A stretch of 64,000 nucleotides of DNA from contig JAYKKM010000504.1 of the NCBI GenBank assembly GCA_035772405.1, forward strand, positions 830,001 through 894,000, in the 5' to 3' direction. Positions 47,400-59,548 of this stretch are shown one piece after another. Within the stretch, counting starts at the first letter, position 1, and the number at the start of each line of letters is the position of its first letter. The DNA comes from Chrysogorgia sp. JL179-B06 (lineage: Eukaryota > Cnidaria > Anthozoa > Scleralcyonacea > Chrysogorgiidae). The notes under the pieces are model-generated. The model saw nothing but the letters and a program-made list of their open reading frames with translations. It did not search any database and was not told the DNA's origin. The translations under genes and the position numbers were made by a program.

Positions 47400-47865
47400 G
47401 TAGAGCCATTTTGGCCCCAAAAATGGGGCCAAAATTGTGACCCTGAGGTGGCCCCCATTAATAGGGCCGTTTTGGCCCCCTTGCACTAGGGCCAATTTTG
47501 GCCCGTATTTTAGGGCTGTTTTGGTCCTTTTTGTAGGGCTGTTTTGACCCAATATGGCACCATTTTTATAGGGCTGTTTTGGCCCCCTTGCACTAGGGCC
47601 AATTTTGGCACTTATTTTAGGGCTGTTTTGGTCCTTTTTGTAGGGCTATTTTGACCCAAGATGGCACCATTTTTATAGGGCTGTTTTGGCCCCCTTGCAC
47701 TAGGGCCAATTTTGGCCCTTATTTTGCGGCTGTTTTGGTCCTTTTTGTAGGGCTATTTTGACCCAACATGGCACCATTTTATAGGGCTGTTTTGGCCCCC
47801 TTGCACTAGAGCCAATTGTGGCTCTTATTTTGGGCTGTTTTGGCACCCATAAAATAGCATTATAG
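47400..47865. repeat. 107-bp minisatellite
   Basis: Four units, with ttgcactag at 47481, 47588, 47695 and 47801 (spacings 107, 107 and 106). The units are built from ggccaattttggc and ggctgttttgg words. They begin just after the stop of the small ORF at 47394. Confidence 0.9.
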
Positions 47866-48980
47866 TGTACCCTTTTTGGAATAGTTTTAGTCATCAGGAT
47901 CTGTTTTACAGGGCCGTCTTAAAAACTAAAAACAGTGATAATTTATACTGGAGGACATGCTATGACCCACAAATGTATCATTAGAAAGCGTTTCGTTTAC
48001 CTGAGCCTCCCAAAAAAACTGATCCTTGTACAATAATTAGCAGAACGAGTAACAAATATATTGTATTTCAAATCACAACAACTGTATTACATAAAAACTA
48101 ATGTAGAGGGAAAAAAGATGGCCTCCTACTACTTTACAGTCCTGAAAAAACAGGATTTTTCTTGCACAACATTCAACCTATTTTATATACAACAAGACGC
48201 CCGCTAGGCGTTAACTCGGGCTACTTGAGGTTGTGGCTTGTTGAAAGACATTGTAGGCAAATTCAGTGATTTGAATTCAATATACACAAATCTATAGTTG
48301 TAGGTACATGTAATGATACGGCTGTCAGTGCAGGGGTGGTTAAATTTTCCATCATTGCAAACCCATAACATAGTGTTGGCCAACGGCTTTGATTATACGA
48401 AGGTGAGTTGGCTCAGTATCCAAGCTGGCTTACTGAGAATTCTGCCCCACCAAATGAGCCACCCTGTTTGCTGACCTAATCCAGTTCTAGCCAACAGCCT
48501 GGCAAGCGAGCCGGCCTGTGCTCATGTAATAACAATTCATATGGTCAGTCTGGCAAACAGGTTTAGTTTGAGCAAGTATTAAATCAGTTAATCTTTTTCT
48601 CAGTGTATAAGGCATAGCAGTAAATTTAAACCATTTAGCTGGCAGTAGCAAGGTGTCATAAGCTATTATAAACAGTTTAAAGAAATGTAATTAAAAATCA
48701 TTATTTCTTTGAAGTTATATAACATTTTGAGCCAGTAAACATATTCATAATTTTAGCATATTTATTATTTGAGAGGCTTTATACATACTAGTGACTAGTC
48801 CAGTGGGCCAGCCAGCTAGCTAATTGTAATATAAAGACAGATTACTGCATCGTTAACTATGTTACTGTCTCGGTTAGCGAGTCAACTCGCTTTCCGTGTA
48901 TAGTCAAGGCCAAAATTCAGACCCGTCACTGGTAAACCAGCAAACAACAACAAACTCTTTACTCCTTGATCTTGATAGTT
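47866..48980. other. No gene seen
   Basis: AT-rich with occasional short repeats. No supported frame or structure. Confidence 0.4.
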
Positions 48981-48984
48981 GGTA

Positions 48985-49320
48985 TGGGTGTCAGAGATTT
49001 ATATACTGTGTGTTCATTTGTAAGCATTTGTGTATAATAATACATGTATGAACAATCGATACAAATTTACTGATAACCCAGAACATTTTGGAGCCCCATT
49101 TAATCTTACAGGTAAAATATCGAGTGAAACAGGTTACTCAATGGCAACAATGAGTGTCAGAGATTTATATACTCTAGTCTGTACGTTCATTTGTAAGCAT
49201 TCGCATATAATAATATGAACAATCGATACAAACTTACTGATAACCCAGAACATTTTGGAGCCCCATTTAAGCTTACAGGTAAAATATCAATATCAATATA
49301 AGTGAAACAGGGTAAAATTC
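48985..49320. repeat. Tandem duplication of a 180-bp unit
   Basis: Two copies share gtgtcagagatttatatact, cgttcatttgtaagcatt, and acaatcgatacaaa followed by acccagaacattttggagcc. They differ by small indels. Confidence 0.8.
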
Positions 49321-50646
49321 GATAGCAACATTGCATACTTTAATAATAGTACTTTGTATGTGTGAAACAATAAACTATAGCATCGACTTTATTTTGTATA
49401 ACATAACATGATAACAATAAACAATACAGGCAACAAAGTTTATAAAAATATTACAGTTACCTCAGAACAGTTAACATATTTTCAAAAAGCATTCATACAT
49501 TGAGTTTCATATTAAATTGTTAAACATAGGTTTAATCGAGTACACATCAGCGTACAGGTACGGCATTTTCAGTGTACGGTTATCGAGATCTCAGATCGCA
49601 GACAGAGACCACCAAGGCACCAACCGTCTAAATCGCTCGTTATCTTTTAGTGTAGCCGTAGGTCTTCGGCGATCGACGTGTGCGATTGTAAGCATCGTGA
49701 GATCAAGATACTGCCAGCCACATCAAATATTTTCAGTGAAGAACACTCGAGGAAAGGTAACCAGATGAATATTAAAAATATGACAATGGCGCATAAATAT
49801 ATGCAGTGGTTCAGATCGATCTCGTACCCAGTCCCAAGTGGGATGATGCAAGAATTGCCATTTCGCGACATTGCCAAATAAACAGAGCCCTTTTTAAGAC
49901 TCGTGCTCTCCACACAGGGGGAGGCCCGAGTAACTATAGAAGTAATTCATATATTTATTACTGTATATACATGACAAAATGATCGCATTCTAATTGGTGG
50001 AGAGGAGTGCAATTATTTTGTTAATTGCACTGCAATTAATGAAAAGAGATAAGACACTGGGAACAAGTTTGAGAATAAAATTCAAAATGGTGGTTATTAT
50101 ATACTGGAACGTTTTCCAGTTGCCACTACTTGTCATACACAAATATAACTCAAGTCACAAAACATGGTGATTTTTAAGTCATGTCATGTACATAATAAAC
50201 AAGTAAGCATATGATTTTTCTCGTGAAATTAAGAATTTATACTATGCATGATATTTGAGAAGTATGCCAAATAGCATTGCCTATCCATGTACAATGTCAA
50301 AATTCAATTCGCAAACTTTTAAAACCGTCTGTGTAAAATGTCACCTGTGCATGTCATTTCCTGTCAAGTCTTCTTGTTAAAATGTGCTGTTACTTCATTT
50401 TGTAACCTAGCTAGTCAATTAATAAATAAATTAGTAAATAAATAAATAAATAAATTCTATGTGTGGTGGTGATTTTCCGTTTTCGCCCGTCATTGGATAA
50501 ATCATCGCGATATTGGAGAGCACAATTTTACCAAGCAGATTTTTCGCCGCCAATTATTCTTGATAGATTTTCTATTGGAATAATTGATGTTCTTAATTTG
50601 ATTGAAAGCATTTCCTCTCCCGGCCACAGAACACAAAGCGCTCCCG
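49321..50646. other. No gene supported; right part repeats the block at 35280-35880
   Basis: 50280-50640 matches 35280-35880 without the nested MITE. The remaining sequence shows no supported gene. Confidence 0.5.
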
Positions 50647-51360
50647 TATGCAGTAAATACAATATTATCAGTTCTTTGGGAAAATCAAATACAGTGGTTG
50701 CAGTGGAACGTGATGTATTCTCGAACGACAATTGCAGTATAATATGTGGAGTCGTGGATATGTGCAACGATCTCCTTGAAAGTATTGCATGCTCAACAAG
50801 AACTCCAATAAAAGTTAGACAATATAAATAATAGTGCAACAACACCATAAACATATGTTACATACTATTTCTGGTATTTATTTAGTCAGCGTCTATTTGT
50901 TTGGCGCTTGCTTTGCCATAACATATCAGACACTTGTGATTCCACTGACAGCTTTGCCACAGTAAGAAGCATTATTTATAGTGGCAGTAATTTATCAGAA
51001 ATTTGTTTACGAATCACCAACTACAATCGTTGCAGAAATTGTTGGAACACTACCCGTTTTCAACGTCATCGACACCCCCTTCCCCCCTTTTCAAGGTTGT
51101 TGTTAACCAAATACTTGTTGAGTGCGCTACAAGACAAAGTAAACATGTAATTTATAGAAAACAACGTTGAAATGGGGAGAAGGGGGTGCCAATAAACATA
51201 AATTAATATACTTTCCTAATGTATTCCAAAGCATGGGGTACATTTGGCAAGGTGTTCGAACTAATTTCTGCAACGATTGTACATACTGTAGTCATAATGC
51301 ATTCTGTATGCAGTGAAACACCTTGCCAATTATATTCAGACAAGTGATAGCATTTGTAAT

Positions 51361-51741
51361 TTAAAGGGCATATGACCCGAAAATTGAGTTCACTTTTTTA
51401 TTGATTTATTTGAAAGAACTCATAAAACGATAAAGAATGGCTTTTTACAGTTCTTGCATATCGCATCTCGTTCTTGAGTTCTTGACATGGGATATCCAAT
51501 TTAGTGAACTGTATACTCTTGCAAAGTTTCAAGCAATTTCATTCAATAGTTTTGAAGATATGTTTCATTTTGAGATTAGTCATAATGGTGGTACACCTTG
51601 TGACGTCATATGTCATATTACACCACCTTGAATAACTCAAGAACGAAATAAGATATGAAAGAACTGGAAAAAGCGATCGTTGTAGGGGTCCTAGCAAATA
51701 AATCGATAAAAATCTCAATTTTCGTTTCACATGTCCTTTAA
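51361..51741. mobile_element. TTAA MITE family 2, short copy
   Basis: Same ends as 18285-19058, with TTAA at both ends, but about 390 bp shorter through loss of the centre. Confidence 0.75.
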
Positions 51742-52874
51742 GTCTGCTGTATTTAAATATAATTAAAATAATTGAAAAAAATGTGTACATACTACAGTGG
51801 ATTCATTTTGGAAATTTTATCAAAAATTAGGCTTCCATGAATTTTGAGGCAGCACTTGGCATAAACGTTATTTATAAGTAAATTAATTAGTTGTAGACTT
51901 AATTGATAGGAATATCCCTTTAAGCGGTTCTATTAATAGCTCAAAATGCGGACAAACAAACCAATTTGACTCACAAATTATTGCAAATGACATATTTTCT
52001 TTTGTTATGGCAGCAATAATTATGGGTAAATACGGACAAACATGGGTACTGACGTCATCTCGACAAAGTGCTATTAGTTAAACTGACTACATGCATGACC
52101 TTAAAACTTACAAAAAATGTTAAATTCTTAATGAATTCTTTCACCTCTTGATTTAGGGACCAGTCGTTATTTATGGCCTAGGTGGAGCCGAAGAGAAAAT
52201 GGTTGGGTAACTGAAAATTCTAAGACCTAAATGGTTGGATAAAAAAATCACTTCTCTGAAGGGATGGGTAGCAAAATGTTCATGACTATTTACATAAATC
52301 ATTTAAAACTGGAATCTCATTATCAGTTCTCCTTAGTCATCATTGCACAATTTGATTTGTTATCATATACACCAGCTTGTTTTCCTTGGATTCCTGCTCA
52401 GTATAAGGAAATAGTAATATCACAGTAGGATCTGTCTGTATATCTATTTGGGTTTGTTATTAAAACCTGTATAGACGATGTGCTGCGTATTGGGCGTTAT
52501 CTAACTTTTTCCTTCTTGGGTTGGGCAAAATATTTTCTTTACACATAAATGGTTGGGACGGTTAAATTTCTCATCTTAATTTGGTTGGGTAACATATTTT
52601 TCAGGACCAAATCTATTTCTCTTCGGGTCCCATCCAGACCATAAATAATAACCAGTCCTTATCTCTGTTAGACTGCTATAGTTCTTTTAACCACGCTCAA
52701 GTGTAGTTACAGCAAACCTGTTTGATCATTGAATATAGGGTCACATGACGTTATTAAGATTATTATAAGTTATTATTCTAGATATTAAGTATTGGCCAAT
52801 GTGGATATTGGCAAAGACCTAATTGATAGGAATTAGACTGACTATATGCATGAGCTTAAAAATTACAAAAAATG

Positions 52875-53296
52875 TTAAAGTGCCTAACCTCAAAATTTGT
52901 TATTGCCTTTTTGGAAGAACTTTTAAATGATAAAGTAACTTCTTATGAAGATTTTCGTTTCTTCGTTTTCTTTTTTAGATATTTCAGTTTGTTTGATATA
53001 CAAATGTCCGGAATTTACGTCACTCATGCATAATGACTTATTGGAGAAATATGTGTATCTCTTTCATTCTCGAACGAAATATTTTAAAATCGAGAAGTTG
53101 GTGTTGTGAGACTGGAAATTACACGCACAGTCAAGTGTTATTCACAAGTGTTAGTATTTTATTTGATGAACGCAAAGATATATAACATTCGTACATTTGC
53201 ATATGAAACAAACTGATATATCTCAAAAAGAAAGTGGAGAAACGAAAATCTCCAAATAAGACAATAAAAAAATTTGAGGTTAGGGGCACACTTTAA
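52875..53296. mobile_element. TTAA MITE family 1 (copy 3 of 4)
   Basis: Orthologous in position to 20185-20627, with TTAA at both ends. Confidence 0.8.
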
Positions 53297-53342
53297 TGAA
53301 TTATTTCACCTCTTGGGCTATTTATCTCTGTTGATAGTTCTT

Positions 53343-54254
53343 TTAACCAGCCTCAAGTGTAGTGACAGCAAACCAGTTGTTAAAACGTCCTCTTGGAAGA
53401 CCATTCGATGTCATATATTCAGTATGAATTATATGTACTCCCTCAAGCAGTGTAATGAATTCTTTCAGCTCTGGATTTATCTCTGTTGGACTGTCTATCA
53501 TCACAGACTGTGAGGAAGACATGCCGAGTTCAATAACTTCTTGAAGTGTTTCTTTAACAAGAATTTTTGCAACTTCAATTGACTCGCAAAACAGTGGCCC
53601 AATTCTATAGCCTTCATCCTTGTTGAAGACTACCCGCACAACTACATAGCCAACAATAGATCCTTCTTTATCAACAGCAACACGGGCATGACTGCCACTG
53701 GCACGAAACCATTGCTTTAAGAACTGTTGACGGTTGTACCCAAACACGGACGTATCGTAGTTGTACAAAGCTTGTGTATCTACTTCGTTGATCCGTTTGA
53801 CATCGACAAAAGGTGGACTGACTGGACTTTCTTGAAGTGCTTTTACAACTTTTGAAATGTTAAGATCATATCTCCCAACAGACCATTGCTTCACCACGTT
53901 AAGTGACTTTTCATACTTCTTTGCCATTGCAGGCATTGCATACAAAGAAATATTCTTTATAGGAGCGGATTTCTTCAGTACTTCATTGAACAACTTTGAT
54001 CCATATCCTTGGTTCCTGTATTGTTTGTCAACAACGTATGATCCAAAATGACAGTATCCGTCTTCATATTTAATTATAGAAATAACTGCAATAGGTTTGT
54101 CGTCCAGGTCACCAACATATATTCCTGTTGGATCACAAGCAAGATAGCATTCTATATCTTTCAACCCTGGTCGCCATTTTTCTTGCGACAGCGCATTTGG
54201 AAAATAGTTTTTCAAAGACGTTGACGAGGTTGTTATCGGTCGGATTCGAAACAT
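53343..54254 (-). CDS. GNAT-family N-acetyltransferase (tandem-domain), copy B
   Basis: An intact 303-codon frame from the same MFRIRP methionine as copy A, with the same motif A (RNQGYG at residues 80-85) and second GNAT-like domain. It differs from copy A at about four positions, all conservative in location. Both copies keep full open frames while the surrounding LINE sequence has decayed, which suggests the genes are under constraint or the duplication is young. The same antisense LINE lies just upstream of the start. Confidence 0.85.
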   Translation of the reverse strand: MFRIRPITTSSTSLKNYFPNALSQEKWRPGLKDIECYLACDPTGIYVGDLDDKPIAVISIIKYEDGYCHFGSYVVDKQYRNQGYGSKLFNEVLKKSAPIKNISLYAMPAMAKKYEKSLNVVKQWSVGRYDLNISKVVKALQESPVSPPFVDVKRINEVDTQALYNYDTSVFGYNRQQFLKQWFRASGSHARVAVDKEGSIVGYVVVRVVFNKDEGYRIGPLFCESIEVAKILVKETLQEVIELGMSSSQSVMIDSPTEINPELKEFITLLEGVHIIHTEYMTSNGLPRGRFNNWFAVTTLEAG

Positions 54255-54289
54255 TTTCACTTTGTAGTCCCCGGCTGAACCTTCCAAGG

Positions 54290-54866
54290 AGTAATTTGTT
54301 ACTACAAGATAAAGATCGGATGGAACGACTTCAGAAGAGAGTGGAAAAGGTTATAGTTGATGGAGCTGTAGACTCGTTAGAAGCCATGAAACAATTAAAA
54401 TGGGTATTTCTACATAACAGACGATCCTACCATAAGGTTTTATTGGTATTTAAATGCTTAAAGTGTCTTGTACCAGAATATCTAGCTGACTACTTCTCAA
54501 GGCAAAGTTGTGTCCATAATTATAAGACAAGACGTATTAGGACTGTATTACCTTTCCTAAAGTTAGACGTAATTTTGGCAAAAATACTTTTATTTATAGT
54601 GGAGCATCGACTTTTAATGAAGTTCTTCAGTAACTAAGGACGGAAAATAATTTATCAATTTTTAGTAAGTTAGCGAAAATTTCTATTTTTATAAGAAATA
54701 ATATTTTTATCAACTCTTGTAATTCCTATTGTATGTAATTTTAGTTTTGACTATTTTAGGTCTGTTGTAATTTAGTTACAAAAAATGCAGGGCCCGGATA
54801 CCAGCCTTTGAGCTGAATATAGGCCACCCTGCTTAAACAAAATTTTAACATTACCTTTACCTTACA
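54290..54866 (+). mobile_element. CR1-like LINE 3' fragment, copy B
   Basis: Without the MITE seen in copy A, the frame 54128-54637 stays open through DRMERLQKRVEKVIVDGA, WVFLHNRRSYHKVLLVFKCL and VPEYLADYFSRQ, a typical C-terminal end of a CR1-group reverse transcriptase. The 3' end is attacctttacctta. Confidence 0.8.
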
Positions 54867-56204
54867 GTTCCAGTCCACTATACTGACGCGGCCATAAGTT
54901 CCAGGCTAACGTATACAGCAAGCTTTATATCACTATCGTGAAGTGTTGATGTTTATCTAATAACAAAAGGAATAAGCAAAACTAAACAAACAAGCAAACA
55001 AACAAACAAGCAGACAGACAAACAGACCCATGGATTGCATGTTAGCATTTCTATTAAAAACTTAATATTCATGAACACTAGTATCAACGATTACTTCACT
55101 GGAAATATATTCTTTAATCATTCAGCATTGCTTGCCTCAGCACAAATTGCGCCTTCATGTCCAATACATTCGATTGGTATAGATCCGAAAACACATTTTC
55201 GGTTCCTTCGATTCGCTCTATTTGAACGACCCCAATATTAGGTTATCCAATAGACACATTTGGTGTTACGTAAATACACTGCCCGTTATCGGTTATCGTT
55301 CGATTCGTTCGACACGTCATATTAGAATTGTTTTATTAGAACCGTAAGACGTACCTAATATCCAACCCTAATCTCCGCCTAATAAATGTAGACAGTCTAC
55401 ATTGGTAACATGTAGCTGTGAATGTATGACAAATAACCGCTAACCCCAAAACAACAAAGACCCTAACCCTAACCAGCCTAACGAGTTTTCTAACCCTAAC
55501 TCCCCGCCAAACCCCCACCATCGCCTCCCTTGTAAACTATAGTTTCTATTGTATGATAAATATGTTTGGTAAGTTTGAATTAGTTTGGTCAAAATCTCTG
55601 GAAAATAGGAAATTTCAGTCAAGTTAATAGTTTTGACGGTATGTTTGCAGGAATGTCACCTCATGCGCGTCGCAATTGCGAACTTTAGAGATGTAGTGGA
55701 AATAATTAGAAAAAGTGGACCCCAGACAGTGCTTCCACTTTGATGGATTTTCCTTTCCAAAAGGAATTTCCAAAAAGAAACAAACAATATTTAAAAGTTT
55801 TAATAAAAATAGGTCAAAGCGAGGAAAATCTTATCAAGAATTGATAAATAATTACTTTCTCACAACAACTTCAATTAATTAAGTGCCATTATAACGACAT
55901 AATATCGCAGCGATAACTATTATTTTATTTCTTTTATAAAATAACATCAATGTATCATCAGTAATGTAAAGAAAAATGAAGATATACCAGTTAAAAAGAC
56001 GTTTGTATGGGCGTTGCTAGGTTCCTTTTCTCAACACGTTGACGATTTCTACGATAAAAATGCACTTAAACTTACAGGTAAAACATTTCCTTATGTCGAC
56101 ACGTTATTTAAATTGCGTTCCTGACGTCTTTTTACTCGGGCTACTTGTGGTAGCACGAGTCTAGGTTTCGGCTCTGTTTTTTGTCGGATCGCGAAAGATC
56201 AAGC
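54867..56204 (+). other. Shared noncoding sequence, with the empty LINE site
   Basis: The uninterrupted join ggtaagtttgaattagtttgg lies at about 55567-55587. Short telomere-like ccctaaccctaacc occurs at about 55460. No gene. Confidence 0.5.
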
Positions 56205-56702
56205 AACAGAGCCAAATACAAATGTAGTTCATATGAAAGATCTTACTGACTTTAGATTATTTCCAAAGTTTCAGTATTCCTATCAATTTAGTTAAGAAGA
56301 TGTGGCTAGTTGAATTTGGAGAGTTTGTCCAATTTCGACGCCATTTTGTTTCTCAAATATGACGTCACTGAGTGACGTGATCTCGTATTATGCCTAAGAA
56401 GCTCCTCTACTTTCCTGCATGATGAACTAAATAGTTTATTTCGACTAATTTTCGTCCAAAGACCATTCACAATAACTATCACTATGTGATCGCCATCAAA
56501 ACAGCTCCACTGACGATAAAGAATCACTCAATGACGTCATATTTTCAAAACCAATATGGCGTCAAAATCCACAAATTTTCAACTTCAACTAGCAATATCT
56601 TCTCAACTAAATTGATAGGAATGCTGAAACTTTGGAAATAAACTAAAGTCAGTAAGATCTTTCATATGAACTGCATTTGTATTTGGGCCGGAGTGTCCCT
56701 TT
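56205..56702. mobile_element. MITE with long inverted arms, private to copy B
   Basis: gccaaatacaaatg... is matched by the inverse of ...catttgtatttgggc, with over 100 bp of arm. The right end continues ggccggagtgtccctttaa, suggesting a TTAA-type terminus, but the left end is truncated. Confidence 0.7.
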
Positions 56703-57085
56703 AACGCCTACCGGGCGGCGTCTTGTTGTAATTACTACGACCTGAAATTCGTCAAAAACGACAAAATCTCGTCGAAAGATGGCGACAGCTTATGCTTTAC
56801 TGAATTCAGCGATAAAGATCAGAAAATCGTAAAATCTTTAGAATTAAAGATCGATATTTCGTCAGTTCTAACTTGTTGGAAATTACTCTCAGAAGTAATG
56901 AAATGCTCGACCTTGATTATTCCAGATATCACAAAAAGCTCATCCAATAATTGTTGTTACCGTAATATATACTTTTAGTAGAAATTGACAGGTGACTATA
57001 GAGTTTCTCGTGCCGTGATTGGTCGAGATGGACGGCCTATTTTGTGATAGTCACCTCGCGCGAGGTGACAATAACATTTTCAGCG

Positions 57086-57175
57086 ATTAAAAAATGGCGG
57101 CTTCTCGATTTATCGATATTACGTACGAAAAAGTGAATAAAATTGAATAAAATGCTATTCTGCAAAAACAAACTA
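57086..57175 (+). pseudogene. Degenerate Crypton exon 1
   Basis: ATG at about 57086 begins MAASRFIDITYEKVNKI followed by a stop; the downstream pieces ILQKQTKEATK resemble the KNTKKATK region that ends exon 1 in Crypton proteins. Compare the intact exon at 15606-15717. Confidence 0.45.
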
Positions 57176-58079
57176 AAGAAGCAACTAAATAAGATATAGG
57201 AATCTCCCTAATTTCATAGCTAAACTCTTGTTGGTGGTGTCAACGGCAATCGGCCACACGATCAAAACAACAAGTAATTTTGTGAAAAAAATCTTTATTT
57301 AACAGAATAGTTTGAACAACAAACAGACAACGTTTTAAGATAACGTTTTAAGACAACGTTTGAAATCTTATTAGCATGATTGTTGCAGAGATGAACAAAT
57401 GCTTCAGTTAATATTTTACGACTCTACCTGAAAAAAGACGGCAGTTTTTACAAAAAAACAAGTTTGTTGTCAATCCGAGCTGCTCGACCGTCATCCTCCG
57501 TACAACAAACAAATATCAATCTGTGACAGTATTACTTATTCAGTGAGGCTAATAAAATACTAAGTTCCTACCTCGAGCTGCTCTTCAGTGAAGGAAAAAT
57601 AGCGGTGATACGGTTCAGAAAAAAAAACATTGCCAGACGTGAAACAATCCAAAAAGCGTACGAGACAGAATGCTGATATACAGAATTATATCCTTGAGTT
57701 TTACTCGAAACAGCAATGGTTCTGTATCTCCATCGGGGAAGAGAAACCAAAGTCTGCTGAAGAAGTCATTGCTTTACCAGGTAAAAACTGCAGGTTGACA
57801 AAGGTACTTTGAGCTGGACAAAAGTGAAGCCGGCTTTGTACTATTAAAACATTAACAAGCAAAAACCAGTTTTGTCTCGATCTTTCAACAGTTGCTCTTT
57901 ATGTTAACCCAGTCTTTAGTCTTCCACCATATAGTTCTGCTTTATCTGACAGCAAAATCGCTTTTTGTTAGTTTTGGCCTTCACTTGCAAGAGCATGATG
58001 TTCATATATTGTTCGTTTTTATATCTGTTGCTTTCTTTCAGTTGTTTCTCTCTGATAGTCACCTGTGAATTTCCACTAA

Positions 58080-58186
58080 AACAATTAGTCACCTCAGTCT
58101 CGGTGATTATCGTTATATTTACCTCGCCGCTTCGCGGCTCGGTAAATATTCACCGATAATCACCTCGACTTCGGTGACTAATTGTT
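58080..58186. repeat. 107-bp palindrome at the 3' end of copy 3
   Basis: It starts AACAATTAGTCACC and ends GGTGACTAATTGTT, with the GC-rich centre gccgcttcgcggc. It has the same outer AACAATTA/TAATTGTT, length and GC-rich centre as 5216-5323 and 12572-12680, but different arm sequence. Confidence 0.9.
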
Positions 58187-58188
58187 AA

Positions 58189-58711
58189 ATAGTACGTATT
58201 CCATATAAGGTCATATCGGACGGGACTGCATGGGAAGAGCAAATACGTTGCATACGTTCCAGCCCACTGGATGTGGGATTGTTAACACGTTACGATATGT
58301 TGGATTATCCGCTCTTTTTAAGAAAACTACGTTCGCTAGCCGGATAAGCTGTACGCATATTGTAAACAGATAATTTATCTTTGTTTTAATATATATTGTA
58401 GCTTAGGAAGTTGATTATTTCTCAAGAAAACGTTCGTCGAAGACAGCCGAAAGTTCGTGTTTTTGTTTACAAAATGGTATTCGTAATACGAAAATTATAT
58501 ATTTGGGCATGTTCGATTATCCGCTTTTAAAGAGAACTAAGTTAGCTACCAGGGTAAGCTGTACGTATGTTGTAAATAGATCATTTAACTTTCCTTTAAT
58601 ATATTCTATAGCTTTGGCGGCTACAATCCAATTAACTAGGAGCAGCCAGGGCAATGTATTTGCTCTTCCCAGTCCCGTCCGATATGACCTTATATGGAAT
58701 ACGTACTATAG
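58189..58711. mobile_element. TIR element with about 60-bp inverted repeats
   Basis: tagtacgtattccatataagg at the left is matched by the inverse at about 58690-58710, and pairing continues through gtcatatcggacgggactg and gaagagcaaatac. It directly follows the palindrome at 58186. The copy-A relative has lost the outer left TIR. Confidence 0.75.
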
Positions 58712-58941
58712 GTCCATCGTGCCTAGATCTCTTTGCGGACCTATATGTATAGTAAAGGAAATCTGGATATGTGTAAATTGCCGTATATCGAGATATTTAT
58801 TTATTTGTTTAGTTTTATTACGTTTTTGTGACGTAGAAGTTTTATCACGTGTATTAAAGTTCCAACGCTGTGCAGTTTGAACGAATTGTTCTGCCTTTGA
58901 AACCTTATTTCAGTAGGAAGTATTTTCTTGTCGACGACTAA

Positions 58942-59532
58942 GATCCCGTTCACACGATGCCGGTACGAAATGAAACCGTAACGAAAATCGTTACGGCTAA
59001 GCCTTGCATTCACACGATACCGGCATGAAATTACATGAAACCGTAATGCTAAAAAATACGGGGTAAAAGAAGCGCGGTTGCGCGGTGGCGCTTCCTTCTG
59101 CAGGTTCATACTTAGGGAAACTTTCTCGATCAACTTCTCCTGTACTTGGATATTGTTCGACAACAATTTCTGTTATGTCGACATACTTTGATTTGATCGA
59201 CTCCCTGCAGTCAAAGCCATCATGTATCTGTTTCGACTTGTAGTTTCGAACTAGATTAAGAAGTAATGATATTTCCTCATCGGTCCAGCCAAAGCTTGGA
59301 ACCAATTCTTCGTTACTTTTTGTTTATTTTCTTCCGAGGCATAATAGCGTTTAATCGTTTATGGCAGTATCGAATATACTAGTGACTCATTGAATAGTGA
59401 CTGCCATCAAAACGGTTCGCAATAATCAAAAACTCGAAATCATACCGGCATCGTGTGAACGCGACACCGTAACGGCATGAAATAATACCGGTTGCCGGTA
59501 CGATTTCGTACCGTCATCGTGTGAACGGGGTC
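58942..59532 (-). mobile_element. Harbinger-like element with TAA duplications, complete ends
   Basis: TIRs GATCCCGTTCACACGATG and (inverted) GACCCCGTTCACACGATG, with TAA at 58939-58941 and 59533-59535. Inside on the minus strand is the Myb/SANT-like ORF fragment (FGWTDEEISLLLNLVRNYKS), with its first codons frameshifted compared with copy A. Confidence 0.8.
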
Positions 59533-59548
59533 TAAGATACGCTCACCA

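Larger units (their letters stand above)
56965..58186 (+). mobile_element. Degenerate Crypton-type element (copy 3) with 3' palindrome
   Basis: The 5' region at 56990-57085 holds ggtgactata and gatagtcacctcgcgcgaggtgac hairpin words. A degenerate exon 1 follows at 57086 (MAASRFIDITYEKVNKI, then a stop), and then sequence without a recognisable recombinase. The element ends at the 107-bp palindrome at 58080-58186. The exon 1 match and the palindrome architecture link it to the two other Cryptons, although its sequence family is different. Confidence 0.5.

Noticed and set aside
55440..55505. Interstitial telomere near ccctaaccctaacc
   Set aside because: Only two or three hexamers, also in copy A; too short to call.
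57630..57812. 60-residue frame as a second Crypton exon
   Set aside because: Lies in the right element but matches none of the blocks of the other two Cryptons.
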